Assembly: GCA_015057035.1 (NCBI GenBank)
Contig: SVFC01000010.1
Span: 1 to 64,000, forward strand
Direction of reading: 5' to 3'
From: Lachnospiraceae bacterium
GTDB lineage: Bacteria > Bacillota > Clostridia > Lachnospirales > Lachnospiraceae
Length of the DNA: 64,000 bases
Within the stretch, counting starts at the first letter, position 1. Each line of letters opens with the position of its first letter. The notes beneath the pieces were generated by a model, which ran no database searches, was not told the origin of the DNA, and saw only the letters and a list, made by a program, of their open reading frames with translations. Below, in pieces: positions 41,758 through 50,595 of the stretch. A program made the position numbers and the translations under genes.

Positions 41758-43381
41758 GAACCTAATCATTTTCACGGACAGCGGTGATACTATCATCGAT
41801 GAAGGCACTCAGGTTTTTGACGAAAGAGGAATTGTCACAACAGCAGAGTTTATTCCGGGAGCAGATAAGGTTTTAACCACCCTGTATGATGAAGGGTATA
41901 GAATTGCATTGGTTGCAGATGGAGAGTGGGAATCTTTCCAGAACGTCTATAAATACAATGGCTTAGGCTACTGTTTTGAGCAATGGATTGTTTCTGAAGT
42001 TGTAGGGGAACAGAAGCCTGCAAAGTCCATGTTTGACACAGCAATGGATAAAATGCAGTTAACAGACGCCGATAAACCACAGATTGTTATGATTGGTAAC
42101 AACCTGAAGAAAGACGTGGCAGGAGCCAACCGATATGGACTTATATCTGTTTGGCTCGATTGGTCGCCAAGATACTTCCATAAAGTGGAAGAACCAGATT
42201 GGCAGCCAGACTATATTGTGAAAACACCGGAGGAATTACTTGCATTGATTCACAATTTAGAACAAGAACTTGAGGCAAAGAAAAAATTAAAACAGACAAC
42301 AGAGGCTTTTTCTGGCGTTCTCTATGAGGAAGATACAACCTTCCTTAAGAACATGGAAAAGAACAATCTGGCTGGAGATGATATTCGCAGATATCAGTTC
42401 TGGGAATGGACTCAGGGGGTCGGATTATATGGCCTGTGGAAGATGTTCTGTTATGAAGGAAAAGAAGAATACATACAGATTCTTCGCAAATATTATGACA
42501 GACAGCTAGGAATAGGTTTTCCAGCGTTGAATGTTAATACTGTGACTCCATACCTTGCGATGTCATGCTTGGCAGAGTATACTGGAGAAGCAAAGTATAT
42601 GGAACCTTGTGTAAAAGCAGCACATGATATAATGGAATCCTTCCCTAGAACCAAAGAAGGTGGATTCCAGCATATGACATCAGATTCCTTGAACGATCAG
42701 GAGCTGTGGGACGATACCCTGTATATGACAGTATTGTTCCTGGCTAATATGGGTCGTATCTTACAGGATAATGCAATGAAAAAAGAAGCAGAGCATCAGT
42801 TCCTTCTTCACGTAAAGTATTTAAGTGATAAAGAAACTGGACTTTGGTATCACGGATGGACCTTTAACGGCAGCCACAATTTTGCAGGTGCGTTCTGGGG
42901 AAGAGGAAACTGCTGGGTTACTATGGCAATTCCAGAATTCCTTTCCTTAGTAGAATGTAGTGAAGCAACCAGAACGGTTTTAATTGATGCGTTACGCAAA
43001 CAGGTTGAAAGCTTAGCAAAATACCAGTCTTCAAACGGCATGTGGCATACCTTAATTGATGATCCAACATCCTATGTAGAAGCAAGCGCAACCTGCGGTT
43101 TTGCGTTTGGTATCTTGAAGGCTGTCAAGGAAGGTCTGGTAGCAGAGTCTTACAGAGAAGTTGCTTTGAAGGCAGTTGCTCCAATCTTAGAGTGTATTGC
43201 AGAAGATGGTGTTGTACATCAGGTTTCATATGGAACACCGATGGGACGTATTGATAAAGATTTTTATAAGAATATTGAACTGAAACCAATGCCTTATGGT
43301 CAGGCGTTGGCGATGTTGTTCCTGGCGGAATATTTAAATCAAGAGAAACAAATAGAAAGACAGGAAAATGAGGTTGCATAA
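41750..43381 (+). CDS. HAD-like hydrolase domain fused to GH105 unsaturated glycuronyl hydrolase
   Basis: A 543-residue two-domain protein. Residues 1-170 are HAD-like: FTDSGDT (nucleophile Asp10), a Lys in EQKPAKSMFD, and VMIGNNLKKDVAGANRYGL. The Asp usually two residues after the nucleophile is Gly, as in some HAD subfamilies. Residues of about 190-530 are an (alpha/alpha)6 toroid of GH105: QFWEWTQGVGLYGLWKMF, LWDDTLYMTVLFLANMG with the catalytic Asp, and GLWYHGWTFNG with FWGRGNCWV. GH105 enzymes hydrate the C4-C5 double bond left by uronate lyases and release 5-keto-4-deoxyuronate. The fusion suggests a substrate that carries both an unsaturated uronate and a phosphate or similar group. 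It has no signal peptide, so it acts in the cytoplasm. Confidence 0.88.
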   Translation: MAKNLIIFTDSGDTIIDEGTQVFDERGIVTTAEFIPGADKVLTTLYDEGYRIALVADGEWESFQNVYKYNGLGYCFEQWIVSEVVGEQKPAKSMFDTAMDKMQLTDADKPQIVMIGNNLKKDVAGANRYGLISVWLDWSPRYFHKVEEPDWQPDYIVKTPEELLALIHNLEQELEAKKKLKQTTEAFSGVLYEEDTTFLKNMEKNNLAGDDIRRYQFWEWTQGVGLYGLWKMFCYEGKEEYIQILRKYYDRQLGIGFPALNVNTVTPYLAMSCLAEYTGEAKYMEPCVKAAHDIMESFPRTKEGGFQHMTSDSLNDQELWDDTLYMTVLFLANMGRILQDNAMKKEAEHQFLLHVKYLSDKETGLWYHGWTFNGSHNFAGAFWGRGNCWVTMAIPEFLSLVECSEATRTVLIDALRKQVESLAKYQSSNGMWHTLIDDPTSYVEASATCGFAFGILKAVKEGLVAESYREVALKAVAPILECIAEDGVVHQVSYGTPMGRIDKDFYKNIELKPMPYGQALAMLFLAEYLNQEKQIERQENEVA

Positions 43382-43391
43382 CCTCATTTTC
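43364..43391 (+). repeat. hairpin across the stop codon of the HAD-GH105 gene
   Basis: GAAAATGAGGTT (43364-43375), loop GCAT, AACCTCATTTTC (43380-43391): a perfect 12-bp stem that includes the last codons and stop. Only a short T-tract follows, so it may be an mRNA processing or stability element rather than a full terminator. Confidence 0.7.
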
Positions 43392-43422
43392 TTGCCATTT
43401 AGAAGAAAGGTGCGGTAAAACT

Positions 43423-46400
43423 ATGAGTCTTGGAAGACAGTGGGATAACAGATTAAAGATATGGGATAACGCTTTTTCTGAACATTTTTATCAGCCAATC
43501 GAAGAGTTAGAAATAACAGGATTTACCACAATGGAGCAGTTGTCCCTGGAGATGGCAAAAGCAGAAAAATATGAACCGTTTTCTGTTGGCCAGAAGTGGG
43601 GCAAGAAGTGGGAGTATGGATGGTTTAAAACCTCTATTACGCTTCCAGAATCTGCACAGGGTAAGCGAATTGTTATGACTCTTGGCGTCGCACCTGAAAT
43701 GTTAGTTTTTGTAAATAACGAAGAAGCTGGATCAATTGATAAACAGCACTTTTTCATAACTCTCTCCCAGTGTGCTAGAGCAGGTGAAAACTACGAGATT
43801 TATGCGGAGGGGTATGCAGGACATGGCCCACGTATGGAAAATGCAGGTATTTGGTCACGAGAATCCGTGCCGGTACCAGAGCCACCTGCTTCGCAGTGCA
43901 CTATCGGGAAAAGCACTTATGGTGTATGGAACGAGGATATGTTTTTGGCATATGCAGATTACCATACTCTTTACGAATTATGGAAGAAACTTCCAGAGAG
44001 CAGCCTTCGTGCCATGGAGATTGGCAAGGCGCTTCAGGAATTTACATATAAGGCAGACTTCGAATTGCCTGAGCCACAGAGAACAGAAAGCATTGTGGCA
44101 GCAAGAGAGATTTTAAAACCTCTTCTTGCCAAGAAGAATGGAGACACTGCAGTAAAATATACTGTATTCGGCCAGTCTCATTTGGATTTGGCATGGCTTT
44201 GGACTCACGAAGAGACCAAACGCAAATCTGCAAGAACGTATTCAAACCAGTTGGCACTTATGGAAAAATACCCAGAATATCGTTTCCTTTTGTGTGCTCC
44301 AACCGTATTAGAAAATCTGAAAAAATATTATCCAAATCTCTATAAACGTGTACAGGAAAAGGTAGAAAACGGACAGTTTATTCCAGAAGGTGCAGTCTAT
44401 ATTGAAAGTGACACCAACCTTCCAAACGGAGAAAGTCTGATTCAGCAATTTGTACGCGGTAAGAGGTGGTACAAAACAGAATTCGGCGTAGATAGTAAAA
44501 TGGCGTGGATGCCAGATACCTTTGGCTTTTCTGGTGCGTTGCCACAGATTATGATAGGCTGTGAAGTTCCATATTTTGCTACACAGAAACTCCTTCGTAG
44601 TGACCCAGAATGTGAGCAGTTCCCATACAACATTTTCTGGTGGGAAGGCATTGATGGAAGCAAGGTGCTGTCACACATTTATAAGAAAAATAATGCACAG
44701 TTTACTCCAGATGGATTAATTTCCCGTTGGGAAGATGACCGTAACCAGAAAGAAAATATTGATGGAATGTTTTTCCCATTTGGTTTTGGAGATGGTGGCG
44801 GTGGTCCAACCGAAATCATGATGGAAACCTACCTAAGATGTAAAGATTTAGAAGGTCTTCCAAGATGTGAAATGGCTAGCCCAATTGATTATTTTGAAGG
44901 CATTGACACCTCAGAAGTGGAAAACACTTATTACGGGGAGCTTTATCTGGCTTGGCACAGAGGTACCTATACCACTCAGGCGAAGATAAAAAAAGGTGTA
45001 AGAAAAGCCGAATTTGCTTTACGTGAGGCTCAGTATCTTGCCGGACTTCTTCGTATCAAATTGGCGAAGATAGAGAAGGAAGCGAAAAACGCAGAAGAGA
45101 TTCTTAAGGCAAGAGAGGTACTGGTTGATGCAATCCAGCAGATTGAACAAAACTGGCAGGTGCTTTTATTCCAGGAATTCCATGATATTTTACCAGGCAC
45201 AGGTATTCGCAGAGTTTGTGAAGAAGCAGAGGTTGCATTGGAACAGGTAATTAGCAGTAGCAAGAAATTGTCACAGAAGTTGTTAAAAGTTCTTGCCGGA
45301 GAAGGTGCAATCTTTAACTCCTTAAGCTGGGATAGAAAAGCAGAGAATGGAATTGTAATTCCTGCTTGTGGATACGTAGCGAAGGATAATGCTGTCGGTT
45401 CTATGAACGAAGGCGCTATGGATGAGGCACAAAAAGCAGCAGACGTAGTAAAGGTATCCTGGATAGAAGAACAAGGCGGAGCATACAGAATTGAGCATCC
45501 ACAGTTTACAGCAGTTGTGGATTGTAAGGGTTGTATCAGAAGCCTTAAGAGCGTAAAAACCGGATATGAATATGCTGCGAAACCATTAAATGACCTGAAG
45601 ATGTATCAGGATATCAATGTTGATTATGATGCCTGGGAATTAGGAAGTATGTATGAGAAAGCTTCCGTAGAACTTCAGGGAGATGCCAAGATTGAACTTG
45701 AAGCAGCGAATGTGGATGGTTGCAGTAAAGTAATTTTACATATTACAAGAACAGAAGAACATTTTACATTGCATCAGGATATGATTTTTGATGCAGGAAA
45801 AGACTGGATTGATTTTAAAACCAAGATTGATTGGCATGAAAGACACAGAATCTTGAAGGTGGATTTCCCAACCACAGTTTTCACCAAGGAAGCGTATGAG
45901 GAAATTCAGTTTGGATATCTCAAACGTCCAACACATAAATCAAGACAGTTTGAAAAAGATATGTACGAAACTTGTCATCATAAATACGCAGCACTTACGG
46001 ACGGAAGAAATGGTATTGCGGTATTAAATGATTGTAAGTTTGGTATTTCTGCACAGGATAGCAGACTGTCCTTAACACTTTTGAAAGCGCCAGTTATGCC
46101 AGATATGCAGGCGGATATGGGAGAACATGAAGTCTCTTATGCCTTATATCTTTTCGAGGGGCCATTCCAGAATAGCGATGTGCCTAAGAAGGGATATGAA
46201 TATAATCTGGAACCTACAGTGGCACAGGTAGAGATGGCAGAATCAGATGCAACACAGACAAACAAGGGCGAGAATGTGGTAAGAGAAAGCCTAGCGTCGG
46301 GAGCAAGCTCCTTCTTCCAGATAGAGAGCCCATCTGTCATGATTGACACCTGTAAACCAGCTATGGATATGGAAAATGGCGTAGTGCTTCGTCTCTATGA

Positions 46401-46581
46401 ATATATGGGAAGCGCAGTAGACGCAAAACTCTATGTCCCAGATGAGGTGCAGAGGATTTTTACTGCAAATATGTTAGAGGATAAAATAAGTGAATTACAG
46501 ATACAGAAGGAGGGGAAGAAACTCTATGTAGAGTTTGACCTCGGTGCATTTGAGATTCAGACCCTTTTATTAGAAGTATAG
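43423..46581 (+). CDS. GH38 alpha-mannosidase
   Basis: A 1052-residue cytoplasmic enzyme of the usual GH38 length. The zinc site is seen in QSHLDLAWLW (His253, Asp255), the nucleophile Asp365 in AWMPDTFGFSG, and a further zinc His in LFQEFHDILPGTG. An N-terminal beta domain (1-240), the catalytic alpha/beta domain, a three-helix bundle (about 520-630) and C-terminal beta domains follow in order. The retaining enzyme removes alpha-linked mannose from oligosaccharides. Mannose could then pass through the isomerase and fructokinase at 31395-33119. The ribosome binding site is AAAGGTG at 43407-43413. Confidence 0.94.
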   Translation: MSLGRQWDNRLKIWDNAFSEHFYQPIEELEITGFTTMEQLSLEMAKAEKYEPFSVGQKWGKKWEYGWFKTSITLPESAQGKRIVMTLGVAPEMLVFVNNEEAGSIDKQHFFITLSQCARAGENYEIYAEGYAGHGPRMENAGIWSRESVPVPEPPASQCTIGKSTYGVWNEDMFLAYADYHTLYELWKKLPESSLRAMEIGKALQEFTYKADFELPEPQRTESIVAAREILKPLLAKKNGDTAVKYTVFGQSHLDLAWLWTHEETKRKSARTYSNQLALMEKYPEYRFLLCAPTVLENLKKYYPNLYKRVQEKVENGQFIPEGAVYIESDTNLPNGESLIQQFVRGKRWYKTEFGVDSKMAWMPDTFGFSGALPQIMIGCEVPYFATQKLLRSDPECEQFPYNIFWWEGIDGSKVLSHIYKKNNAQFTPDGLISRWEDDRNQKENIDGMFFPFGFGDGGGGPTEIMMETYLRCKDLEGLPRCEMASPIDYFEGIDTSEVENTYYGELYLAWHRGTYTTQAKIKKGVRKAEFALREAQYLAGLLRIKLAKIEKEAKNAEEILKAREVLVDAIQQIEQNWQVLLFQEFHDILPGTGIRRVCEEAEVALEQVISSSKKLSQKLLKVLAGEGAIFNSLSWDRKAENGIVIPACGYVAKDNAVGSMNEGAMDEAQKAADVVKVSWIEEQGGAYRIEHPQFTAVVDCKGCIRSLKSVKTGYEYAAKPLNDLKMYQDINVDYDAWELGSMYEKASVELQGDAKIELEAANVDGCSKVILHITRTEEHFTLHQDMIFDAGKDWIDFKTKIDWHERHRILKVDFPTTVFTKEAYEEIQFGYLKRPTHKSRQFEKDMYETCHHKYAALTDGRNGIAVLNDCKFGISAQDSRLSLTLLKAPVMPDMQADMGEHEVSYALYLFEGPFQNSDVPKKGYEYNLEPTVAQVEMAESDATQTNKGENVVRESLASGASSFFQIESPSVMIDTCKPAMDMENGVVLRLYEYMGSAVDAKLYVPDEVQRIFTANMLEDKISELQIQKEGKKLYVEFDLGAFEIQTLLLEV

Positions 46582-46621
46582 GAATTTTACGATAAGTTAG
46601 GAAGGAAACAGGTAAGGAAGT

Positions 46622-48313
46622 ATGGAAAAGCATTATCAGAGAATGTTAAAAGACCAGGAAGAGCGTGTCATTAGATCCTTACAGGCACAGATTTTGGATA
46701 AAAACAATTCCAGATATGGCGGATTTGCAGACTGGAATGGTATGGTGCAGGCGAAAAATTCCATCTATAGCATAGCGGCTATGGTGACTGCGTATTGCAA
46801 TAAGGACAGTATCTATTATCATAACGAACTCCTTTTAGAGAGAAGCTTACTAGGACTGAAGTATGTTCGTAGTGTACAGCATGACAACGGTTTATTTGAT
46901 TACACAACCTGTAACTTTTTCTCAGCTCCTGATACAGCATTCTGCGTAGGAAAGCTGATTATGCCATATCTTTACCTGAACAAGGAATATGGTGCAGATA
47001 CAATCCAGGGTACTATTCCGGAAGAGAACACTCCTGCTGGAGAAGTTGCACTGTGGAAGGCAATGCATGAAATCGTAAGAGATGGTTGCTTCGGTTTGCT
47101 GGAAGGTGGTTTCCATACTCCAAACCATAGATGGGCCATTGCATCCTTACTGATGTTTGCAGCAAATCTCTATGACAGTGAAGAGATGAGAGTTGCAGCG
47201 AATACATACTTAAACGAAGGTATTGACGGCAACGAAGATGGCGAATATGCAGAGAAATCTGCTGGTAACTACAACAGCGTTAATAACAATGCAATGATGC
47301 TTTTTGCCATTGCAACAGGCGACGACAGCTTTGATGAATATGTGATTCGTAACCTGAGAATGATGTTAACCTACTGGGAGCCTGATGATAGTATTTTTAC
47401 TGCAAACTCCACGCGTTTTGATAAAGACAGACTGGTATATCCATTAAGTTACTATGATGAGTATCTTAGAATGGGTATCAAGTACAACATTCCAGAATTC
47501 CTTGCTATGGCAAACCGTGTATTTGACATTTGCGAGAGAAAACGCATTGAAGCACCAGATTGCTTAATTGCATATATGCTTTATCCAGAGTATAGAAGTT
47601 TTGAATATGATGGCATCTATGAAGTTCCGGATTTCAATGCTTTTTATAAGGATTCCGGTATCGCTCGTGGTAAGGCAGGAAGATATACATACACCGTTAT
47701 GAACGGCAAATCTAACTTCTTCTACATCCATAATGGAACTATGAAGTTGGAAGTGAAGGTTGGTGGAAGCTTCTGCGAACACAGAGCGTTCAAGAGCGAG
47801 AATATGGAACGCATTTCAGATAAGGAATATCATTTAAGCCAGGTAATGCGTGGATGGTATTATCTTCCATTCAAAGAAAAGCCAGACACCAGCGACTGGT
47901 GGAAGATGGACAATGCATCCCGTGACAAGAAAATGGGTCCAGACATGCACATTGATGTATGGGTAAAAGAAGTAGAAAATGGCGTTGACATCAGAGTGAA
48001 GACTTCTGGTGTGGAAGGTGCTCCTTGGAGAATCGAGCTTGCATTCTCAGGCGTGAACTTCTTAACCAATGAATATATGGCAATGCCTCTTAGCGGAAGT
48101 GAAGTTCTGGTAGTAAAACAGGGTTACACAGAAGTATCCAATGGACAGGACGCATTTATTGTTGGTCCTTGCTTCGGAGAACATCATTTTACTGCTGGTA
48201 AGGAAGACAGCGAAGCAAAAACTCCAGGTGCAGCAACTCTGTACTTAACTGATTACACAGAGTTTGACCACACTATCGAGATTCGCAATAAGAGAAGCCA
48301 GTACGAGATGTAA
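46622..48313 (+). CDS. putative toroid-plus-beta-sandwich carbohydrate-active enzyme, family not recognised
   Basis: A 563-residue protein without a signal peptide. The first 330 residues are helical with repeated hairpins, as in (alpha/alpha) toroids. Notable motifs are HDNGLFDYTTCNFFSAPDT, GGFHTPNHRWAIASLLMFA and SAGNYNSVNNNAMMLFAIA; conserved-looking His, Asn, Arg and Tyr residues in these places recall heparinase II/III-like lyases. The last 200 residues are beta-rich and contain WWKMDNASRDKKMG. I cannot place it in a known family. Between GH38 and an inositol operon, with a GH105 in the same operon, a uronate lyase is the most economical guess, since GH105 needs an unsaturated product. 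Confidence 0.7.
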   Translation: MEKHYQRMLKDQEERVIRSLQAQILDKNNSRYGGFADWNGMVQAKNSIYSIAAMVTAYCNKDSIYYHNELLLERSLLGLKYVRSVQHDNGLFDYTTCNFFSAPDTAFCVGKLIMPYLYLNKEYGADTIQGTIPEENTPAGEVALWKAMHEIVRDGCFGLLEGGFHTPNHRWAIASLLMFAANLYDSEEMRVAANTYLNEGIDGNEDGEYAEKSAGNYNSVNNNAMMLFAIATGDDSFDEYVIRNLRMMLTYWEPDDSIFTANSTRFDKDRLVYPLSYYDEYLRMGIKYNIPEFLAMANRVFDICERKRIEAPDCLIAYMLYPEYRSFEYDGIYEVPDFNAFYKDSGIARGKAGRYTYTVMNGKSNFFYIHNGTMKLEVKVGGSFCEHRAFKSENMERISDKEYHLSQVMRGWYYLPFKEKPDTSDWWKMDNASRDKKMGPDMHIDVWVKEVENGVDIRVKTSGVEGAPWRIELAFSGVNFLTNEYMAMPLSGSEVLVVKQGYTEVSNGQDAFIVGPCFGEHHFTAGKEDSEAKTPGAATLYLTDYTEFDHTIEIRNKRSQYEM

Positions 48314-48377
48314 GTCGAAAGAATAGAAATAGAATGTGCCATATCGGATGTGCGCAGGATATATAGCAGGGGGGAAT

Positions 48378-49529
48378 ATGGGAAGAGAATTTATAATGCC
48401 TGGTAAGATTATCAGCGGCAGCGGTGCTTTAGAGCAGGCAGAAGGTTACTTCAAACAGCTTGGTAAAAAAGCCTTGATTGTGACTGATGCGGTAATGATT
48501 AAGCTGGGAAACTTAGACCAGGTTACTAAGGTGTTAGATAAAGCAGAAGTTGCTTATAGTGTTTATGATGGTATTGGCGGAGAGCCAACCGACGTGATGA
48601 TTGAAAAAGGTTTAGAACTTTATAAAGAAGGGTGTGATTTCTTAATCGCATTAGGCGGCGGAAGTCCAATTGACTCTATGAAAGCCATTGCTGCCTTGGC
48701 AGTGAATGGTGGCAAGATGAGTGATTATATGGGAAAAGAAATTGCTGGAGCCATTCCACCTATGGTAGCGATTCCAACCACAGCAGGAACCGGCTCTGAA
48801 GCAACTAAGTTTACCATTATCACAGACACAGAAAAAGACGTAAAGATGTTATTAAAGGGTGATGCATTGATGCCAAACTTGGCAATTATTGATCCACAGT
48901 TTACCATCACTGCACCTCCAGCAATTACAGCGGCTACAGGATTGGATGCGTTAACGCATGCCATAGAAGCATATACATCCGTAAAGGCACAGCCAATGAC
49001 AGATGTGTTTGCAGTTTCAGCTGTAAAGAGAATTTTTAAATATTTACCAGTGGCTTTCCATGAAGGAAGCAATGTGGAAGCTAGAGAAGAAATGTCACTG
49101 GCAGCGTTAGAAGCGGGGGTTGCTTTTAACAATGCTTCAGTTACATTAGTGCATGGAATGAGTAGACCAATTGGTGCTCTTTTCCACGTACCACACGGAA
49201 TCTCAAACGCTATGCTTTTGAAGGAATGCCTGACCTTTGCACTGGACGGTGCGTATGAACGATTTGCTGATTTGGGGGATGCAATCGGTGTGACGGTACC
49301 AGGACAAGGTGTAGAGGAAAAAGCAAAGGCCTTTTTAGGAGAAGTCGAAAATATCTGTAAGGAACTTGAGATTCCAAGCTTGGAAAAATATGGAATTGAT
49401 AGAACTGAGTTTTTTGCACGTATGGATAAAATGGCAGATGATGCACTGATTAGTGGCAGCCCTGCCAACACTCGTAAAGCAGTAACAAAAGCAGATATTT
49501 TAGATATTTATACAAAACTTTGGGACTAA
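48378..49529 (+). CDS. iron-containing alcohol dehydrogenase
   Basis: A 383-residue group III dehydrogenase. The NAD-binding loop is ALGGGSPIDSMKAIAAL, followed by PTTAGTGSE. Metal ligands lie in LDALTHAIEAY (Asp, His) and LVHGMSRPIGALFHVPHGI (two His). Family members reduce aldehydes or oxidise small alcohols, such as lactaldehyde or glycerol. In this operon it could reduce an aldehyde formed from the uronate or inositol branch; the exact substrate is unknown. ATG 48378 is preferred because GGGGGG lies just upstream; the frame is open to 48336. Confidence 0.9.
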   Translation: MGREFIMPGKIISGSGALEQAEGYFKQLGKKALIVTDAVMIKLGNLDQVTKVLDKAEVAYSVYDGIGGEPTDVMIEKGLELYKEGCDFLIALGGGSPIDSMKAIAALAVNGGKMSDYMGKEIAGAIPPMVAIPTTAGTGSEATKFTIITDTEKDVKMLLKGDALMPNLAIIDPQFTITAPPAITAATGLDALTHAIEAYTSVKAQPMTDVFAVSAVKRIFKYLPVAFHEGSNVEAREEMSLAALEAGVAFNNASVTLVHGMSRPIGALFHVPHGISNAMLLKECLTFALDGAYERFADLGDAIGVTVPGQGVEEKAKAFLGEVENICKELEIPSLEKYGIDRTEFFARMDKMADDALISGSPANTRKAVTKADILDIYTKLWD

Positions 49530-49549
49530 TAAAAGGGGGAATAAGGGAA

Positions 49550-50575
49550 ATGAAATACATCACATTTGATGAGACAAGACCTTTTGACTTAGTGCTATTA
49601 GGTAGAGTGGCAGTGGACTTTAACCCAGTAGATTACTTTCAGCCATTAGAGGAATGTACCACATTTAAAAAGTACGTAGGTGGTTCACCAGCTAACATTG
49701 CAGTTGGTGTTGCCCGCCACGGATTAAAAGCAGGATTTTTTGCAAGAGTGTCAGACGATCAGTTGGGGGACTTCGTTACACACTTCTTCGAAAAAGAAGG
49801 CATTGATACTTCAAGAATCCGTCGTTGCGAGCACGGAGAAAAAATCGGGTTAACCTTCACAGAGATTTTATCCCGTGACGAATCAAGTATTCTTATGTAT
49901 CGTAACTGCATTGCAGACTTACAGCTTTGCCCTGCGGATATTGATGAAGAATACATCAAAAATACAAAAGCAATTCTTATTTCAGGAACATCACTGGCAG
50001 CAAGCCCATCCAGAGAGGCTGCTCTTAAGGCAGTGATGCTGGCAAAGAGAAATAATACAAGAATTATCTTTGATATTGACTATCGTCCATACAACTGGGC
50101 ATCCGAAGATGAAATCTCTATCTACTATTCTATGGTGGCAAGAGAGGCGGACATTATCATGGGTTCCCGTGAAGAGTTTGACCTAACTGAGAAACTTATC
50201 GAAGAAGGTCGTGATGATTGGCAGACAGCTTCCTATTGGCATAGACGCAATGCGAAGATTGTTATTATCAAACATGGTAAGAAGGGCTCTACTGCATATA
50301 CCAGTGATGGAAAATCCTATACTGTAAAACCATTCCCAGTGGATGCTTTAAAATCCTTTGGCGGTGGCGATGGCTATGGCGCAGGATTCTTATATGGCCT
50401 GTACAATGGCTGGGATATGTATGACTGCTTAGAGTTCGGCTGTGCAGAAGCATCTATGATGGTTGCAGCACATTCCTGCTCAACAGACCTTCCAAATCCA
50501 CAGCAGGTACATGATTTTATCAAAATGAGCAAGGAAAAATACGGCGAGACCGTATGTTGTGATAGAAACGAATAA
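49550..50575 (+). CDS. iolC: 5-dehydro-2-deoxygluconokinase
   Basis: A 341-residue PfkB-family kinase closely matching IolC. The start [20 protein letters not shown], sugar-site [30 protein letters not shown] and the catalytic [16 protein letters not shown] are diagnostic. It phosphorylates 5-dehydro-2-deoxy-D-gluconate in myo-inositol breakdown. It starts the run of five iol genes and lies 20 nt after the dehydrogenase stop. Confidence 0.94.
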   Translation: MKYITFDETRPFDLVLLGRVAVDFNPVDYFQPLEECTTFKKYVGGSPANIAVGVARHGLKAGFFARVSDDQLGDFVTHFFEKEGIDTSRIRRCEHGEKIGLTFTEILSRDESSILMYRNCIADLQLCPADIDEEYIKNTKAILISGTSLAASPSREAALKAVMLAKRNNTRIIFDIDYRPYNWASEDEISIYYSMVAREADIIMGSREEFDLTEKLIEEGRDDWQTASYWHRRNAKIVIIKHGKKGSTAYTSDGKSYTVKPFPVDALKSFGGGDGYGAGFLYGLYNGWDMYDCLEFGCAEASMMVAAHSCSTDLPNPQQVHDFIKMSKEKYGETVCCDRNE

Positions 50576-50595
50576 TTTTTAGGGGGAGTAAACAA

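Noticed and set aside
48725-49471. 248-aa minus-strand ORF opposite the Fe-alcohol dehydrogenase
   Set aside because: The plus strand carries all family motifs; the minus frame is a shadow product rich in Ser/Ala.
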